From Paenibacillus_AB hodogayensis (GTDB taxonomy: Bacteria; Bacillota; Bacilli; Paenibacillales; NBRC-103111), in assembly GCF_039536325.1 (NCBI RefSeq), contig NZ_BAAAYO010000020.1:62001-126000 (forward strand): DNA of 64,000 bases, written 5' to 3'. Positions 22,825 through 30,958 of this stretch are shown one piece after another. The translations under genes were made by a program, and so were the position numbers. Under the pieces are notes generated by a model, which saw only the letters and a program-made list of their open reading frames with translations, was not told the origin of the DNA and did not search any database. Position 1 is the stretch's first letter, and each line of letters starts with the position of its first letter.

Positions 22825-24411
22825 TTAACGGCCGACGATTCCCATTCCATTAATGACTTTATCGAGTATCTCGTCCTGTACGGTAAGCGCGCGCGCGGCA
22901 GCATTGTATGCATGTTGGAACTTGATCATATTGCTCATCTCTTCGTCCATCGATACTCCGCTTACCGATTGGCGCCGCGAATCGACCTGCTCGACAAGAA
23001 TTTTTTGATTCGTGGCCTGGCGGTTCGACTCCTGCGACTGAACGCCTAATTGCCCTACGACGGCCCTGAAAAATTCATCCAAGGTTCCCCCATTTAAGGG
23101 CAGCGTTCCGGTACTGCTAGGAAGAAAATCAAATTTACTGGAGCGAAGTCCCGCAGCAAGTAAAGCCAGATCATTGTTGCCTTTGACTACCTTCACTTTG
23201 TTATCGGTAGCATCCAAATAAGTCCTCATCGAAGAAGCGATATTGGACACATTGTTTACGATATTTGGATTTACGGTAATATTTTCGGCCGTTACATCGG
23301 TGCTTCCATTGTTCGTTTGGAAGAAGGTCCCGCCCTGCTTGGCCTCGCCGTCACTCAAAGCATAACCTAAACTGTGAAGGCCGTTAAACCCCTTCACCAT
23401 GGCTTTGAGCGGCTCGGTCAAGGTCCGTTGCTGGATCGTTCCGTTATACGTTTTATTGCCGAGTGTTACGCCTGCGGGGATGACGGCACCGGCCGGAATC
23501 GTGATCTCCGTTTCGCCGCTAACCATCGTACGAATCATGGAGTTCAGCTCATTGCGATAACCGGCAACAATCTCATCCCGGGACAAAATCATGCCGTATA
23601 CTTCGCCGCTCGCCAACTCTTTATTCCTGTAGGCATCCTCCAAAGTTTGAGCGGTAAATTGGGTTGCTACGTCTCTCCCGTTCACCAAAGCCATGTTGCC
23701 CATCCGCACATTGTAACCCGTCTCGGTTTCGGTAATATTGATATTGATTACTTTGGATAAAGTATCCGCCAGCACATCGCGCTGATCTCTTAAGTCGTTA
23801 GCATCGTTGCCGAGACCTTCGATTCGGTATATTTCTTCGTTTAATCTCGCTATTTGCTGTACAGTTGTATTGATTTCGGTAACTTTGACATTAATGTTAT
23901 CGGTCAAATCGGAAGATAAATCGTTTAATTGCTTGGCCGTATGATTGAAAGCGTCTGTAAGAGCAATCGCACTCTCTTTCACAACCGATCGAGCCGTTAA
24001 GTTATCCGGCTGTTTGCTTAACTCCTGCCACGAATTCCAAAAATTCTCGATAACTTGACGAATGCCGGTATCGGTCGGCTCATTAATGATAGCCTCCACC
24101 TTTTCTAGCGTATCGTTACGAATCGACCATTCGCCAAGAGATTTATTCTCGTCATAGTACTGCTTGTCCAAAAATTGCTCGCGTACCCTTGTAATAGAAG
24201 TGAACTCCACCCCTTGTCCAGATTGGCCGGGTATGTTGGAACGCATCATGCCGACCGCTTCCAGCGGCCGCGCCGCGACGAGCTTGACCACTTGTCTGGA
24301 GTAACCTGTCGTGTTTACATTGGCAACGTTATGGCCGGTTGTCGTAAGGGCAGCCTGATGCGAGAACAAGCTGCGTTTCGATATTTCAATTCCGCCGAAT
24401 GTGGACCTCAT
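22825..24411 (-). CDS. flgK: Flagellar hook-associated protein 1 FlgK
   Basis: A 528-residue junction protein between hook and filament. The rod/hook N-terminal motif is present (LTTTGHNVANVNTTGYSRQV), as is the C-terminal motif (SNMIKFQHAYNAAARALTVQ, then DEILDKVINGMG). ATG at 24411 has AGGAGG upstream. Order flgN-flgK-flgL matches B. subtilis. Confidence 0.96.
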   Translation of the reverse strand: MRSTFGGIEISKRSLFSHQAALTTTGHNVANVNTTGYSRQVVKLVAARPLEAVGMMRSNIPGQSGQGVEFTSITRVREQFLDKQYYDENKSLGEWSIRNDTLEKVEAIINEPTDTGIRQVIENFWNSWQELSKQPDNLTARSVVKESAIALTDAFNHTAKQLNDLSSDLTDNINVKVTEINTTVQQIARLNEEIYRIEGLGNDANDLRDQRDVLADTLSKVININITETETGYNVRMGNMALVNGRDVATQFTAQTLEDAYRNKELASGEVYGMILSRDEIVAGYRNELNSMIRTMVSGETEITIPAGAVIPAGVTLGNKTYNGTIQQRTLTEPLKAMVKGFNGLHSLGYALSDGEAKQGGTFFQTNNGSTDVTAENITVNPNIVNNVSNIASSMRTYLDATDNKVKVVKGNNDLALLAAGLRSSKFDFLPSSTGTLPLNGGTLDEFFRAVVGQLGVQSQESNRQATNQKILVEQVDSRRQSVSGVSMDEEMSNMIKFQHAYNAAARALTVQDEILDKVINGMGIVGR

Positions 24412-24451
24412 TGCCTATCCTCCTATACAACTCTCTGCGTTTTCCAGCTTG

Positions 24452-24946
24452 CTAAGCTTTGCGATCAAACATCCGATTGGCCCGATAAGGAGCCTGCTCT
24501 TGCAGCGGATGATGGTAGATGGCGTCCTGTTCGCCTGAATCCACCAATAAATCCATCGAATAGTTAATGTACGCCAGAGAATGTTGAATCAATTGCTGAT
24601 TCAATTCGTTCGCTTTTCGGATCTCCTCAATCAAGTCCAACAGCTGCTCTCTGCGATCCGCAAGTGACTGCTTCTCTTCCAGCTTTACGGCAATTTTGCT
24701 CAAGGTTTGGATCGTGATTGCCGCCGTGACGTACATATTACGCGATCGCATGTAAGACTGCACCGCATCCGCTCGTTCCGTCTCGAGTTGATCCACCTGT
24801 CGAATCAACCTGGTCTCCTTCTGCGTCATCTGCATCAGTTGCTCTACATCATTGGAGATAATCGACTGCCGTTTCTGTAAACTCAGTTCAAGCAAGTGCC
24901 GGTGAACTTCAATTTGCTGATCCAGAATCTGCACTATCGCTTCCAT
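24452..24946 (-). CDS. flgN: FlgN-family flagellar export chaperone
   Basis: A 164-residue all-helical protein with a long coiled-coil pattern (LSLQKRQSIISNDVEQLMQM, then TQKETRLIRQVDQLETERAD) typical of FlgN, the chaperone for FlgK and FlgL. It lies between flgM and flgK, the position of yvyG in B. subtilis. The ribosome site before ATG 24946 (GGGTGAACG) is moderate. The C-terminal part contains a tyrosine/proline-rich tail and is not conserved. Confidence 0.87.
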   Translation of the reverse strand: MEAIVQILDQQIEVHRHLLELSLQKRQSIISNDVEQLMQMTQKETRLIRQVDQLETERADAVQSYMRSRNMYVTAAITIQTLSKIAVKLEEKQSLADRREQLLDLIEEIRKANELNQQLIQHSLAYINYSMDLLVDSGEQDAIYHHPLQEQAPYRANRMFDRKA

Positions 24947-24979
24947 CGTTGTCGTTCACCCGCTCCCTTGTCCGTAAGG

Positions 24980-25249
24980 TCACAAATACGGAAATAGCTT
25001 CTCCGCAATTTTGCTGCTCTCTACCTGATACGTTCCCGTCGCTACCGATTGCTTTAGCTCCTGCACCTTCTGGATGCGCTGCTCGGCATCCATTCCCTGT
25101 GCGACCAGCAGTTCCTGCGCCTGCACGGATATTTTTACCTCATCCTTCTGTTTATCGCGTCTTCCCTTCAAATCGATCAGCTTCGCATCCTGTCTTGCGT
25201 AAGGATTCGGCGCGCCTACCCGATTGATTCCGTTAATCTTCATATCCAT
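24980..25249 (-). CDS. flgM: Anti-sigma-D factor FlgM
   Basis: An 89-residue inhibitor of sigma-D that is exported or otherwise neutralised once the hook-basal body is complete. The N-terminus MKINGINRVGAPNPYARQ and the C-terminal helices (EQRIQKVQELKQSVATGTY, then QVESSKIAEKLFPYL) are the FlgM pattern, with the conserved G-Y segment. The exact start is uncertain: GTG 25252, ATG 25249 and ATG 25243 are in frame and the ribosome site is weak; 25249 is chosen by spacing from GAGAG. It would control the sigma-D-like promoters of hag, flaG and maf. Confidence 0.92.
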   Translation of the reverse strand: MDMKINGINRVGAPNPYARQDAKLIDLKGRRDKQKDEVKISVQAQELLVAQGMDAEQRIQKVQELKQSVATGTYQVESSKIAEKLFPYL

Positions 25250-25356
25250 CACTCACTCTCTTGCCCGGCTCGACTTCGTTTCTTGTTAACACTTATATCG
25301 GACGGCTTTGCTTGTTTGTTTATAGCATAGTCGCTCTAAATGAAGAAGGTGAAGTT

Positions 25357-25800
25357 TTAATTCGAATTTCCCGGACCATGTTTATCGTGCTTATCCCGAT
25401 CTTTCATGTAAGTGCTGCCGAATTCGCCGGCATGCCGTTCCTCTTTGCGTCTTTCGTCCTCATGCATATGCTTGACGTCCCTGGACAGCTTCGCTCGACA
25501 GTTGGCGCATAATGTGCCTTCCCGAATCAGCTCTCCGCACGACTCGCAAGGCGTCAGCACGTTTGGAGCATCCTTGGTAGCGATCCGACCCTCGCGTATA
25601 AAACGCGTAATCATACGGATCGGAACGCCCGCTCCTTCGCTGAGCTCCTGAAGCGTGCAGCCGCGATTTTTGCGCAAATGCTCGACGCATTTTCTGTACT
25701 GATCCTCGATTTCCCGTAAGCAGCTCGGGCACAATTCATAATTGTTTTTGACATATACTTTCCCGCACTGCGGACAATTGGACAAATTCAAGGCAAACAC
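25357..25800 (-). CDS. yvyF: YvyF-like zinc-finger protein of the flagellar operon
   Basis: A 147-residue protein with two CxxC pairs at the N-terminus (NCPQCGKVY and LCPSCLREI) and another two near residue 85-100 (TPCESCGEL and TLCANCRAK), flanking a helix-turn-helix-like middle (TLQELSEGAGVPIRMITRFI). The tail is highly charged and His-rich. This is the TIGR03826/YvyF family found upstream of flgM in Bacilli; a regulatory role is supposed but not firmly shown. An exact sigma-D -10 core GCCGATAA is at 25843-25850 upstream, but I see no matching -35. Confidence 0.87.
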   Translation of the reverse strand: MFALNLSNCPQCGKVYVKNNYELCPSCLREIEDQYRKCVEHLRKNRGCTLQELSEGAGVPIRMITRFIREGRIATKDAPNVLTPCESCGELIREGTLCANCRAKLSRDVKHMHEDERRKEERHAGEFGSTYMKDRDKHDKHGPGNSN

Positions 25801-25855
25801 CCTTTCTCTTTAATCCACTAAACGGTCCGTCCTGTTAGCCCTTTATCGGCAACCA

Positions 25856-26611
25856 CTATCTTGCCCATGTCAGTCCGTACACGTTCGCATCGACCTTTTC
25901 CGCAAGAGTCGCGGCGCAATGATGCAGCGTGCTTCCCGTCGTATACACATCATCTATAATTAGTATATTTATCGGTCGCTCGGGCGTATTTGTTAATATC
26001 CAGTTTAAGGCATCGTCATCCCATACAAAAACGTCATGCAAATCCGTTATCCGCTCAGCCCTTCCTTTGTAGCTTTGCTGGGCCGTATCCCTCCGGCGCT
26101 TAAGCAGACCTACGACGGAAATTCCGGTCCGGACACCTAACCAGGCGGCCAATCGCTCGGCCTGATTAAAACCGCGCTCTTCCAGCCTTTGCAGGCTTAC
26201 CGGTACATACGTAATCAAGTGTACGGCTCCCGTGCGGGTAAAGTCTGTTTCGTGGCGTTTATAAGACCGGTACAGCATCGCTGCCAACAAATCGCGCAGC
26301 CGCTCGTTCCGCCGATATTTGTACGCAGCCAGCCATTCCTTCATCCGTTCGTCGTACCGAACGGCGCTCCGGTTAAGCATCAGTCGGGAATGCATCCTCC
26401 GCTCGCAATCCGGACAATGATCCGCCCTGCCGCAATGCGAGCACTGCACCTGCTCGATCCACGCTATATGGCCCGTGCAGCGGCCGCATATTGGCAGGTC
26501 CAAGGCTGCAAACCGTTTCACAGAAGCATTGCAATACAGGCAAGGTTGCGTGGGCGTACCCAGCAGTCCTTCGCCGGAACGAAGCAAACGTCCCCATAAT
26601 TGCCGTATCAT
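25856..26611 (-). CDS. comFC: ComF-family phosphoribosyltransferase-like competence protein
   Basis: A 251-residue cytoplasmic protein. The N-terminal zinc-finger region has CLYCNASV, ICGRCTG, CSHCGRADHCPDC, followed by a phosphoribosyltransferase domain with the PRPP motif NILIIDDVYTTGSTLHH near residue 210. ComFC acts with the ComFA helicase in DNA uptake during transformation. Its ATG at 26611 overlaps the comFA stop (ATGA), so they are co-translated. comFB, present between them in B. subtilis, is absent. Confidence 0.95.
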   Translation of the reverse strand: MIRQLWGRLLRSGEGLLGTPTQPCLYCNASVKRFAALDLPICGRCTGHIAWIEQVQCSHCGRADHCPDCERRMHSRLMLNRSAVRYDERMKEWLAAYKYRRNERLRDLLAAMLYRSYKRHETDFTRTGAVHLITYVPVSLQRLEERGFNQAERLAAWLGVRTGISVVGLLKRRRDTAQQSYKGRAERITDLHDVFVWDDDALNWILTNTPERPINILIIDDVYTTGSTLHHCAATLAEKVDANVYGLTWAR

Positions 26612-28506
26612 CCTTTTCCCCCATTCGTCGTATCCTTTTTCGGATTGTCCTCTTGTGTGCGATTCCCCCTTATATGCTGCTGGTTTGAGTTGATCAAATA
26701 CCCTTTTCGCGAAGCCAGCCGATTCATCGCTCTAATTTGCCGTATCGCCTCTGCTTGGGAGTTCGTATACTCGACAGCGGCAAAGTACACCCGCCCATGG
26801 GGGTCGTCTTTGGAGCGTCCGGCCCGCCCGGCCATCTGAACCAAAGCGGATGCGTTGAACAGCGGCGAATCGGCCTGCAAAATAAATACATCCGTTCGCG
26901 GGACGGTTACGCCACGCTCCAGTATGGTCGTCGTCACCAAAATGCGGATGGCTGCCTGACGAAATTGGATCACTTTCTGAGCGCGTTCCGGATCTTGGGA
27001 GGACGTTCCTTCAATAGCGTATGGTTGAAAATGAGTGCGCAATACGTTCACAATCGGATTCACGTCGCGAATACGCGATACGAATACGAACAATTGGGCT
27101 CCACGCTCAATAGAGCGCTGAAGCGGCGTCAGCAGCTTGGCAGGCAAGCTGCCTCTCCATTTTGCCGGGTCTTTTATCGCAATCGTACGTGGAACGGGCA
27201 GCGGATAACGGTGATAGCGGACCGGCACCTTTACATGATGCAACGCTTTGCGCTTAGCCTGCCTCATCAGCTCGGCCGGAGGCGTAGCCGATAAGAGCAC
27301 ATAAGCGCCGCTTTGCTTGCATACCCGCTCGGCTGCATACTGGAGCATCGGATTATTGTGGTAGGGAAAGGCGTCAATCTCATCCACGATGACCAAGTCG
27401 AAGCTCCGGCTGAACCGCAGCAGCTGATGCGTGGTCGATAGCGTAATCTCGCCCCGGTCCCAGCGTTCCGCGCTTCCCCCATATAGCGTCACTACCGATC
27501 GCTCGGGAAAAGCTTTCTGGAGCCGCGGTTGGAGCTCAAGGACGACATCGCGGCGCGGCGTGGCGATCAGCACCCGATGGCCGCGGTCCAGCTCGTAATC
27601 GATGAAGGGGAATATCATTTCCGTCTTGCCCGCTCCCGTAACCGCCCAGATCAGGAATCGTCCAGGTTTCTCCGTTCTTGCTCCGGCCAGATACGAAAGT
27701 CCCTGATGGGCCGCCTCCGTCTGGGCAGGGCTTAGACCCCATTTACCAATGTAAGCTTCGGGATTCGTTAAAGCTGCCGTCGACGTCGGTCGTACTCCCT
27801 GACCAGTCCCCTGATCGCTGCCATGGCCGGTAATGAGCAGCGAGCACGATTGCATTCGTCCCATCGTCAAACATTCCTCGCAATAGAGACAATCCCCCGA
27901 GCAGTACAGACAATCGGTTCGATACATCTTGTCCTCCCTCGTCCCGCATCGTCTGCACCGGAAACCGCGAACTTTCCTCGACCAGAGGTAACGCCGCTTC
28001 CATTCCGCAACCAAGCCCCCCTGCAGCTCCACGTGTCCCCGTAAGTAAGCCGCCTGAACATAGCTCGTCCATGCCGCTCCAGCCGCCTCCATTCCGTGAT
28101 GCTCCAGAAACGTCAGCAATTCTTCCTTTGAGAGGCACCGGTCGGCAAGCAATCGCTCCAGCTTGAGCAGCTCTTGCATATCAATAGGGATCGAATGAGC
28201 CTGATTACTATGCTCGAAGTATGTAACAAGCCTTAGCCCGGGTTCCGGCAAGGTCCAGCGTACGCCCGCCTCCGCACATACGGCGCTCCATTGAGGGATC
28301 GAGCCTTTCGTATCATTCGGGTATCTTCTCTGCAGAACCGGCAGCAGCGCGCAACTTTCCGCTAAAGACAAAACTGGTTCCAACAGATGGAGGGATGCTT
28401 TCCCGCCATACTGTTCGAACCAGTATGCGCTATCGATATTCATATCAAGCGTAAAACGCCATTCCATCCTTCCGCGGACGGCTGCGGCGTATAAACGGAC
28501 TTTCAC
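26608..28506 (-). CDS. comFA: ComFA DNA translocase/helicase
   Basis: A 632-residue superfamily-2 helicase that drives single-stranded DNA import during transformation. Landmarks are a four-cysteine zinc finger (CRRCGTREDKMYRTDC and CLYCSGDCLYCEEC), Walker A (WAVTGAGKTEMIFP), the DEAD-type motif VIVDEIDAFPYHNNP, LLSATPP, and the C-terminal helicase motifs ILVTTTILERGVTVPRTDV and VQMAGRAGRS. The first 170 residues are divergent. The start is GTG at 28506 with GGAGG seven bases upstream. It precedes comFC and the flagellar genes, and follows a small unknown gene and degU/degS, which control competence and motility. Confidence 0.95.
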   Translation of the reverse strand: MKVRLYAAAVRGRMEWRFTLDMNIDSAYWFEQYGGKASLHLLEPVLSLAESCALLPVLQRRYPNDTKGSIPQWSAVCAEAGVRWTLPEPGLRLVTYFEHSNQAHSIPIDMQELLKLERLLADRCLSKEELLTFLEHHGMEAAGAAWTSYVQAAYLRGHVELQGGLVAEWKRRYLWSRKVRGFRCRRCGTREDKMYRTDCLYCSGDCLYCEECLTMGRMQSCSLLITGHGSDQGTGQGVRPTSTAALTNPEAYIGKWGLSPAQTEAAHQGLSYLAGARTEKPGRFLIWAVTGAGKTEMIFPFIDYELDRGHRVLIATPRRDVVLELQPRLQKAFPERSVVTLYGGSAERWDRGEITLSTTHQLLRFSRSFDLVIVDEIDAFPYHNNPMLQYAAERVCKQSGAYVLLSATPPAELMRQAKRKALHHVKVPVRYHRYPLPVPRTIAIKDPAKWRGSLPAKLLTPLQRSIERGAQLFVFVSRIRDVNPIVNVLRTHFQPYAIEGTSSQDPERAQKVIQFRQAAIRILVTTTILERGVTVPRTDVFILQADSPLFNASALVQMAGRAGRSKDDPHGRVYFAAVEYTNSQAEAIRQIRAMNRLASRKGYLINSNQQHIRGNRTQEDNPKKDTTNGGKG

Positions 28507-28539
28507 CCGAGTCCCTCCAGAACCGTTGTAAGCGGTTGA

Positions 28540-28941
28540 TTATTGAAATAGCGGAATATGTTGCAGTTCCTTCGAATTGCTCAGCCGAACCAAGACCACC
28601 TCTTCATTCTCGTAACGCGAAAGCATCGAATCGATCGAGGTATCCTGCCATTCGGTGAATTCGATATGATCGGGTGCCAATGCCGCGAAACGTGCCGCGA
28701 TAACCAGTGTCTCATCCTCCGAGCGTTCGTCCAGAACGACAATATGAACCGCTCTTGCCTTTACTTTGGAAAAGAACAGCAGCAGACGCAAGTACCACTC
28801 GATATGCATCCCGTTGTTTCTCGTAACCAGCACATAACGAATCGGTTTGGGCCGATTCCAGTCTGGCCGCGACCGTCGCCAATGGACCCATAGGATAGCC
28901 AACCCATACACGCCAAAAATCGACAGCAACCCGAAAATCAT
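28540..28941 (-). CDS. Unknown small membrane-anchored protein
   Basis: I do not recognise this 133-residue protein. It begins with a hydrophobic helix (MIFGLLSIFGVYGLAILWVH), followed by a basic stretch and a soluble alpha/beta domain (PIRYVLVTRNNGMHIEWYLR, AVHIVVLDERSEDETLVIA) ending in short acidic segments. The pattern of strands with a DERS turn resembles a glycosyltransferase-2-like fold fragment, but no catalytic DxD is present. ATG at 28941 is chosen because GGAGG lies seven bases before it. It sits between degU and comFA on the same strand, so it may be co-transcribed with comFA. Confidence 0.72.
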   Translation of the reverse strand: MIFGLLSIFGVYGLAILWVHWRRSRPDWNRPKPIRYVLVTRNNGMHIEWYLRLLLFFSKVKARAVHIVVLDERSEDETLVIAARFAALAPDHIEFTEWQDTSIDSMLSRYENEEVVLVRLSNSKELQHIPLFQ

Positions 28942-28996
28942 AGCGGCACCTCCCTCACCGCTATTATATGCCGCTATGATGTCCATGGTGCCTGCG

Positions 28997-29707
28997 TTAC
29001 AGCGTGACCCATCCGTTCTTGATCGCGATAATGACCGCCTGTGTCCGGTCCTCGACTTCCATCTTTTGCAGAATGCTGCTGACGTGGTTTTTGACTGTCT
29101 TCTCGCTGATAAACAGCATTTCCCCGATCGATTTATTGCTTTTCCCTTCGGCCAACAGACGAAGCACCTCGGCCTCGCGACGGGTCAGCGGGCTATTCGG
29201 CTGGTGAATGTATTTAACGCCTGCCTCTTGCGCATTTTGATTGCCAGCTACTCCGTTCGGATCGAGATAAGTCATCCGGCGAAGCTGATTGATAAGCTTG
29301 CCTGTTACCTTCGGATGAATGTAGGCATGTCCGGCCACTACGGAACGGATCGCGTTAATAAGCGACTCGGCCTCCATGTCTTTGAGCAGGTACCCTGTTG
29401 CTCCTTTGCGAAGCGTCTCGAATACGTAGCTTTCGTCATCGTGAATCGATAAGATAATTACTTTGATTTCCGGGAAAAAATCCTTCAATCTTTCGGTCGC
29501 TACAACGCCGTTCTCGATCGGCATGTTGATATCCATCAGCACGACGTCGGGGCGAAGCGAATTGCACAGCTCGACGACTTGAATGCCGTCGCCGCATTCG
29601 CCGACGACCTCAAAATCTTTTTCCATGTTCAATATGCGCTTGACACCTTCGCGCAGAAGCTGGTGATCGTCGGCAATGACGATTTTGACATTTCGTTTTT
29701 GTTCCAT
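28997..29707 (-). CDS. degU: Response regulator DegU
   Basis: A 236-residue NarL/FixJ-type regulator. The receiver domain has the acidic pocket (IVIADDHQLLREGVKRIL) and phosphoacceptor aspartate (VVLMDINMP); the C-terminal LuxR-type helix-turn-helix is at about 170-236 (LTRREAEVLRLLAEGKSNKS, then EKTVKNHVSSILQKMEV). DegU controls competence, motility, exoenzymes and biofilm genes in Bacilli. ATG at 29707 follows GAGAGGAG, four bases after degS on the same strand. Neighbouring comF and flagellar genes are known DegU targets in B. subtilis. Confidence 0.96.
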   Translation of the reverse strand: MEQKRNVKIVIADDHQLLREGVKRILNMEKDFEVVGECGDGIQVVELCNSLRPDVVLMDINMPIENGVVATERLKDFFPEIKVIILSIHDDESYVFETLRKGATGYLLKDMEAESLINAIRSVVAGHAYIHPKVTGKLINQLRRMTYLDPNGVAGNQNAQEAGVKYIHQPNSPLTRREAEVLRLLAEGKSNKSIGEMLFISEKTVKNHVSSILQKMEVEDRTQAVIIAIKNGWVTL

Positions 29708-29711
29708 AACA

Positions 29712-30893
29712 TTACTCCTCTCTTAGGTCCAGACTGATCGGAATGATCATGGTGAGCTTCGCGCCTGCATTAGGCTCGGACTCGATATCCATTCGCCCCC
29801 CTAACAGCTCCACCCGCTCCCGCATTCCCATAATGCCGAAGTGCGAGTTGCCTCTGGCAATCATGGCTTCCAGCTTATCCAAGGCAAAGCCGACGCCATT
29901 ATCTTTCACAACCACTTTCACCATTTGCCTCTGATATGTAATTTCCACACCTGTATGGGTGGCCCGTGAATGTTTCAGCACATTCGACAGCGCCTCCTGG
30001 ACGAGGCGGAAGACGGCCACTTCCATAGCGGAAGGCAGTCTGGCCTCAACGCCGATAATTTCAAAGCGCATATGAATTTTGGTGCGATCCTCGAAGTCCT
30101 GCACATACTTGCGCAAGGTTGGCATCAACCCAAGATCGTCAAGCGCCATCGGCCGAAGGTTGAATATAATTTTGCGGACTTCCTCCAAACCGAAACGAAC
30201 CGCCCCCTTCAGGTCGGTCAGTTCCTCCTTCAAAGTCGAGTATTCTTTGCGGTCGATCATCATCTCGGCGATTTCCGAGCGCAACACCATGTTGGCCATG
30301 GCCTGGGCGGGTCCGTCATGAATTTCCCGGGCAATCCGCTTGCGTTCCTCTTCCTGTGCCAAAATAATCTTCAGACCGATCAGCTGCCGGTTTTTGGCGG
30401 TTTCGAGAATACGGGTAACTTGGTTCAGGTCGCCGGACAAATACTTATGAACGACATTCATCTGTCCGACCAGCGCTTCCGCCCGCTCGACCGTCTTCTC
30501 GACATTCCGGATCCGCTTCTGCAGCTCGTCCCTTCTTGCCCGCAAATGATGCTCTTTCTCGCGGGCCATAATGAGCTGGAGCTGCATTTGCGTGGCCGCT
30601 TCATAAGCGATCCGGATGTCCTCTTCTTTGAATCGATGAAAATCCCGGCTCACTTCCGTGAGCCGGATACGGGAACGCTTATATTCAACTTCGAGCTTGT
30701 CCACTTGGTCAATCGTCCGGGAGACCTCTTCCTTCACCTGGTGCAGTTCCCTGCCCAATGCCTCCCATTCGCTACGGGCGCTTTCGCAAATTTCAAACAT
30801 CTGATATTTGCTCGATTCCATGACTCCAATCGCATTTTTAATGACTTTGTCGATCGCGTCGAATTGCAAGCTAACCCGTGCCCCTTTACCCAT
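29712..30893 (-). CDS. degS: Sensor histidine kinase DegS
   Basis: A 393-residue cytoplasmic kinase with no membrane segment, consistent with DegS. An N-terminal coiled-coil sensor region spans about residues 1-180, then the HisKA_3 phosphoacceptor box RKRIAREIHDGPAQAMANMV and the ATPase domain (VRLVQEALSNVLKHSRATHT, VVVKDNGVGFALDKLE, HFGIMGMRERVELLGGRMDI). It phosphorylates DegU, encoded next. The start ATG at 30893 has only AGGG upstream, so a start some codons further in cannot be excluded. Confidence 0.95.
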   Translation of the reverse strand: MGKGARVSLQFDAIDKVIKNAIGVMESSKYQMFEICESARSEWEALGRELHQVKEEVSRTIDQVDKLEVEYKRSRIRLTEVSRDFHRFKEEDIRIAYEAATQMQLQLIMAREKEHHLRARRDELQKRIRNVEKTVERAEALVGQMNVVHKYLSGDLNQVTRILETAKNRQLIGLKIILAQEEERKRIAREIHDGPAQAMANMVLRSEIAEMMIDRKEYSTLKEELTDLKGAVRFGLEEVRKIIFNLRPMALDDLGLMPTLRKYVQDFEDRTKIHMRFEIIGVEARLPSAMEVAVFRLVQEALSNVLKHSRATHTGVEITYQRQMVKVVVKDNGVGFALDKLEAMIARGNSHFGIMGMRERVELLGGRMDIESEPNAGAKLTMIIPISLDLREE

Positions 30894-30958
30894 TTTTTTG
30901 CCCTAAATCATATACTACCATATTTCGACGTTTTTGGACCGGGATATTTGGCCCTAAT

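Noticed and set aside
25843..25850. A sigma-D promoter before yvyF
   Set aside because: GCCGATAA is an exact -10 core, but no TAAA- or TAAC-like -35 is found at 14-16 bases, so it was mentioned only as a possibility in the yvyF entry.
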